Of a stretch of 64,000 bases of DNA, positions 59,204 to 64,000 are shown in pieces. How positions within the stretch are numbered: the first letter of the stretch is position 1; each line of letters opens with the position of its first letter. Origin of the DNA: Lycium barbarum (taxonomy: Eukaryota; Streptophyta; Magnoliopsida; Solanales; Solanaceae); NCBI RefSeq assembly GCF_019175385.1, contig NC_083337.1:168529713-168593712 (forward strand), in the 5' to 3' direction. Made by a program: the position numbers and the translations under genes. Below the pieces are notes generated by a model that was not told where the DNA came from, did no database searches, and was given only the letters and a program-made list of their open reading frames with translations.

Positions 59204-59580
59204 ATCGGGCAATTTGCAGCCTTCGTTGGAGGTGGTCTTTAATTTTTAATGGTGGTCTTTAAATTCTGCCTTCAGGTAGAATTTGGCCTGCACAGGCAGA
59301 ATTTCTGCCTTCAGGCAGAATTTGCACGGGCAGAAATTCTGCCTTTGCAGCCCAAATTCTGCCTTAGGCAGAATTTTGCTGGGCAGATTTGTAAAATTCT
59401 GCCTGAGGTAAAATTTTGTAAAGTTTGCTTGGCGAAAATCTATCTTGCGATTTTATTTTTTTACTGAGGTGGGATTCGAACTCACAACCTTGGAGTATTA
59501 GCGAGGGGTAAAATTTAAAGACCACCAATTTGAAGGGCAAAAATTAAAGACCAGCCCAAATAAAGGGCAATCCGCGCAAA
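59204..59580. mobile_element. Foldback element with ATTCTGCC/GGCAGAAT core repeats
   Basis: The outer arms are inverted: CGGGCAATTTGCAGCC, GGTGGTCTTTAATTTTT and GGTGGTCTTTAAATT on the left; AATTTAAAGACCACC, AAATTAAAGACCAGCC and AAAGGGCAATCCGCGC on the right. The centre repeats ATTCTGCCT and AGGCAGAAT in both orientations about ten times. A GGATTCGAACTC motif near 59471 resembles a Pol III B box. Non-coding. Confidence 0.78.
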
Positions 59581-59589
59581 AAAAAAAAA

Positions 59590-60884
59590 AGATTTTAATC
59601 GTGTATGGGGTTTTGACTTTCGTCGAGGGTGCTTGGCTGCTCTATGCCAACAATTTGCTTTGGTTGGCATGTCAAATTTGACTTGCACGGCTGATTTTTT
59701 TTTCCTTGGTTTTTTTTTTTTTTTTTTTAATTTGCACTGCTGCCTTCGTTTTCATTATCACTATCTTGTATGACACGTCCTTTGTGTGTTATTTTCATGT
59801 TTTGTATCATAGCCAAATCAGATTGGCATGTGGAGCTTAGTCAGATATACGTAACTATTCGTCCAATAGAAATAGATAAAATTGTACTCGATCAATGTTT
59901 CTTCATAATAGAGCCATGTTTTGTGTGTGTGTATGTACTATAGACAAACAGTTTAAATAGTTGAGATTGAAAGCAATAGATACGTATACGTCTGAACCCA
60001 TCGAGTTACAATCAATTTAGCTCATATTTATGCATCATCATTTATGTTCATTTCTAATGAGTCCATTAATAAAGTTAAATTTCATTTATTTCATACACCA
60101 AAAGATATGTTCTAGTGGTCAATGAAGTGGTTGAAAATCATAAGGCAACATTTTTCATATGTTCAAACCTTATAAGTGAACAGAGTTACTCGATATTTAT
60201 GTTGAGAGAGTAATTACCTCTTAAATTTGCCAAGGACTCGAGAGGTGACAACAAGCTCTCTTTCTCCCTCTCATATGCTTTTCTGGCATTAGTATTAAGC
60301 AATAGATTATAGATGTCGCAGTGGCATCTCATAAAGCAAAGTGCATATGCTTAAATTTAAAGCCTGCAGTTGGACAAGAGGGTTAGCTTTATCCAGGGGC
60401 ATAATCTGATTAGGAAAGAAAGGAATCTGAAACACTACTCATACAATACAAGTTATTGCACCGCCAAAGATTCAAGTACCACTAATCCGTAGCTTTTCTA
60501 TTTCTAAAATATGAGCATACTAAAGTACAAATTGAGAACAAAATGTGTCTAATGGAAACACACTTTGCCATGTCAATAAACTGTGTCTAATGGATACATT
60601 TTTAAGGAGTTTAGATGTTCAACGGGTACGTACCTGAAATTTAGGTGTCTAAATGAAACTTGGTCGCATTAATTGGCCAAACAAAAAACATAAAGACAAA
60701 ATTGAAAAGAAATAAACAGAGTCTATCAGCTAAATTATGGAACGACTTTTGTTTATTTTCTTTTTTTTTCTTAGTTCAGAAAAGCAGCATCTGTTAGTTT
60801 AATGGATTTTTTGAGTTGAACAGCTAAATTTATGGTGCCGGAGCAAATGCATATTAAGGACTATCTCTGTCAAGGGGATATATC
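59590..60884. other. Intergenic DNA
   Basis: No gene seen. There are long T tracts at 59696-59729 and a short repeated GTGTCTAATGGA motif at 60540-60600. Otherwise AT-rich unique sequence. Confidence 0.5.
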
Positions 60885-62212
60885 TGATGGAAATCAGGCA
60901 TACGCAGCGGAAGCAAATATCCAGGATCGAATTTGCATGTAATACAGACAACACATAATCAAGATATTAATCAAACATAAAATTGATACTTATCTCTTGA
61001 AGCGTGACCGCGATCAAGAATCGAATCTTCAACCACGAACACACACCATCCACCAGATCGTTATCCTTCAGTTCCACGGTTTTCTGCTGTGTAACCCGAA
61101 TAATACTAGAATTTGTAAAATTCGTGTGGGCGAATTTCTATGAAAAAGTTGAAGAAACTCCTAAAACCCTTAGACTCCTTATGGAATAAGACCCCTATTT
61201 TATCACTACAGGTTTAGGGTTTTCCCCTTTTCCAAAACTTATTGGGTTTTTATTTTTCACCAAGAAATAATATTCCATTTAATTCTTTATTATTCGGGCA
61301 CAGCAGGGACCACAGAATTTAATTAACGAGGCTTCCTATTATGGAATTAATTCAAGAAATCTGAATTAATCCTACCATAATAAATTACGAATTACTCAAC
61401 TAAAAAATCGTAACTGCACTCCTCAGTTCAATTTCGAAATCATACATTAAAACTTATTTAACTCCCCATGTTAAGATTACAAATACCAATCAATTAAATT
61501 AAATTACTGACAATTTAATTCATTGACTAATTGAATCCTTTATATTTATGCTTAACTTACATCTTGTGACGGATACAAAATCCACCTACAGGGTTTTCAC
61601 ATGAGACTTATAAGCATCCATAAAGGAGTATCATCAATCTCAAAGTCGAGACATGAATTCTATCAACTAATTATTATTTCACAAATGTAATTTGTCATCA
61701 TCCAATTCACCAGGAATACATAGACCCCGAATTGAGTCGTACCTTTTAATAAATCAAAATAATGAACAAATCACACTGATCATAATAATTATATCAAGAT
61801 TAAGAGTATAAATACATTTAATGAACTAGAGAATTTGTTTTATATATTCAGTACAAAAACACTTATCTCTACTTGGTCCGTTCAATACATAAAAAATATA
61901 CTAGCACAAGAAGATGAAACTATACCGTTCCCATCATGAAGATACATTATATTAATCTTGGGCTACAATCATACCGATGGCTTTGTCCAATTTCCATCTT
62001 AGATTGTGAACATAAATTTTATACTTATAAGAACCGACGATTTAATCTTTCGTGTATAAGCTAAACTCTATACATTAAATCATCTACTATATAAGTAAAT
62101 GACACACATACTGATACATGATCTATTTAATTCTTTATTAAACAATGAATAAATAATTGTTCTATAATAAATACTATATCCAAACACATGGTTAATAGTA
62201 TATATCCCAACA
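60885..62212 (-). mobile_element. Solo LTR (copia-like)
   Basis: 1328 bp beginning TGATGGAAATCAGG and ending TATATCCCAACA, so TG...CA. It is flanked by the perfect 5 bp duplication ATATC (60880-60884 and 62213-62217). On the minus strand it starts TGTTGGGATATA, a common copia LTR start. There is no primer-binding site, polypurine tract or coding sequence beside it. This is a solo LTR left by recombination between two LTRs. It lies about 100 bp upstream of the kinase pseudogene. Confidence 0.88.
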
Positions 62213-62314
62213 ATATCAAGGACCAAAATGGTCCAACCCCCGTACATCAAGGACCATTTTGATCATTTTTTCCAAATCGGAACGGAAGTTACATCCATTC
62301 TCTTCTCCTAATCA

Positions 62315-63961
62315 ATGGAAAGCTTGGAAAAATTGAGGAAGGAATTGGAGCGTTGGGATTATTCGGCGTATTACTATCAAAAGCACAACTATTATGAGTC
62401 GAAAAAGAAAGCCGGTTATATGTTGCTTGACTCGTTTATGAGTAGCTGTTCCAAAATGGAGGAGGCCTTGAACAAGTATAATACTCTTCCTTTTTATGTT
62501 TAATTATTCGTATATTTTTCTTTTGAATGCATATATGCTGGTCATTTTCTTCCATTTTGTCTAATGCAATATCATTTGCTCTAGTCTGAACATCACCTTA
62601 ACGATTATTGATCATTTGTTTATGAGTTCCAAATCGCGTTGAGGATTATTTCTTGTTGAATGTCTGCAGATCTCTTTGGGTAATGAAACTGACACCTGTG
62701 AGAAATGCTGAGCCTTATAGCTTTCAGGATTTGAAAGATTTGACCGACAAGACTATTGCCAACTTTTAATCGACAAGACTATGTACGGGAGGATGTTCGT
62801 AGGTCATGATGAATGCAATGTTGCTATCAAAACATAGGATTTCTTTGTTCCACAGCAATGCTGTTATCCTGACCATCAGTCTAGATTTTGTGTATGTTTT
62901 AATTTGTTTGATCACATTTCTCTCTTTCTCCGTTAACGTTTTTTCGCTGAGATATCTGGAAAATTTAATTTGCAGAACGAGCTTGAAATACTGCCGGCTG
63001 AAAACCAACATCCATGTTTGATGAAGACAAAGGGGTTCTGTTTTCAGTACATACTTGCAGTGGTTTATGACGAAATTACCAACTAAACTTTTGTCACGGA
63101 AAAATTTGAATGGGAATTATGGGATGGTAGAATGAAGGTGGCGATTCAACTTGCATGTCTCTTCGCCTGGTTTCATGAGAGGCGATTTGCATTTGGTAGT
63201 GTCAGGCCTTCTGGCATAATGATTGACAAGGTATATAACAGCTGAACCTTAGTTAATTTTGGACTACCTAACTTCTTGACGTTTTACAATTTACTGTTCA
63301 AACCGGCCTGCAGAATTTCAACATAAAAGTATTCGACTTTGGTTTCCTTGCTCCTGTCAGGGTGGAGGATAACGGAGTTCCCGTGTATTATTCTCGTTAC
63401 GTAGATGCTCGCGAGGCTAGAGCTAGATACGGTGCGTCCCTTTAATTTTATTGTCTTATTTACTTCAATATCTATACTACTGCTAGTGAACTTTATGGTG
63501 AGGAATTGATGGTCAGTGGCACCTCTATTTTCTTAACTGATTACTAGAACCAGCTAAGCTCTGATGCTACGTGCATATGACTTTGTTTCTCAGGAAATTC
63601 GAGCAGCAGAACATCCTGAATTTGAGCAACTGACATTAACATTAGTATGGTTTGTGATCCATGCAGGTGTTCGGACTTTAAAAGCTGATGTTTCCATATT
63701 TGGTGTTCTACTTGTGGAATTGCTTGGCAATAACTACAGAGATATAAAGAGGAAAATGGCACTCACTCCTGGATTCTGAAGCAGCTCCAAGAAGGAAAAA
63801 CATCAATAGTGGATAAATCAATTCTGCAAGATAATGATGAGCTTGCTAATAGCATCACAGAAATAGCAGTGAAATGTCTGAGTGAGGATCCAAATGAACG
63901 CCCACATATGGAGGATGTCTTTGCCAATTTGTCTAATTTGGTAGGAGCAACTCCCAATTAA
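62315..63961 (+). pseudogene. Decayed receptor-like/cytoplasmic protein kinase gene
   Basis: Five inferred exons: 62315-62475, 62670-62891, 62976-63230, 63314-63431 and 63667-63961, all with GT-AG borders. Exon 1 encodes MESLEKLRKELERWDYSAYY. Kinase remnants follow in order: YSFQDLKDL, a degenerate glycine loop (YGRMFVG), the VAIK lysine, HPCLMKTKGFC, VFDFGF (DFG), DVSIFGVLLVELLG and the end block CLSEDPNERPHMEDVF. The catalytic-loop HRD is absent (the region reads FGSVRPSGIMID), so even the ancestor may have been a pseudokinase. Breaks: a frameshift near 62763, TAG at 62835-62837, TAA at 63084-63086 and a frameshift near 63755. The closest relative and ligand or partner cannot be told. Confidence 0.8.
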
Positions 63962-64000
63962 GGAAGAACAATGTTAATTAGTATTCTGTTGATAAGAATT

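Overview
This window is plant nuclear DNA, almost certainly from a Solanaceae genome. It is AT-rich. Its genes are split by GT-AG introns, and one protein is a plastid-targeted ribosomal protein. The dispersed repeats fit the family: TS-type SINEs ending in TTG repeats, an Au-type SINE, Stowaway MITEs, CACTA, hAT and PIF/Harbinger-like elements, and Ty1/copia retrotransposons. There are no bacterial-style operons, CRISPR arrays or tRNA genes.

Layout. 1-11.3 kb is gene-free. It holds a diverged tandem array of about 495 bp units whose junctions look like Helitron 3' ends. A 4.35 kb non-autonomous CACTA element (5263-9614, TSD TTA) sits inside the array. 12.7-13.8 kb is a Ran GTPase gene (minus). 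16.3-20.3 kb is an intact five-exon cytochrome P450 that looks like CYP714 (plus). 22.2-24.3 kb is a five-exon reticulon-like (RTNLB) gene (plus). 24.7-29.5 kb holds two intact tandem copies of the plastid ribosomal protein L17 gene (minus). 31.9-33.4 kb is an intact LOB-domain (LBD) gene. Its tandem duplicate lies at 44.6-46.0 kb and carries a stop codon inside the zinc-finger block. The 11 kb between the two LBD copies is filled with a truncated copia element, a Harbinger-like element with a 400 bp G-rich block, a plastid-DNA fragment, long foldback elements and a hAT element. 47.2-49.1 kb is a two-exon mitochondrial calcium uniporter (MCU) gene (minus). 53.3-58.9 kb is a nearly complete, recently inserted copia retrotransposon broken by two stops and two frameshifts. 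60.9-62.2 kb is a solo LTR with a perfect ATATC target duplication. 62.3-64.0 kb is a decayed protein-kinase gene.

The host genes are unrelated housekeeping or regulatory genes: nuclear transport, oxidative metabolism, ER shaping, plastid translation, development, and mitochondrial calcium uptake. They do not form a pathway cluster. The main themes are two local tandem gene duplications (RPL17 and LBD) with different fates, and heavy layered transposon insertion that can be ordered in time from nesting and target duplications.

I looked for a new multi-gene system and did not find one. The most unusual items are the foldback and palindromic repeats, the G-rich Harbinger-like element, and the duplicated splice acceptor in the P450 gene. 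Splice sites were inferred by eye from reading frame and GT-AG rules. Family names come from recognition of conserved motifs, not from searches.
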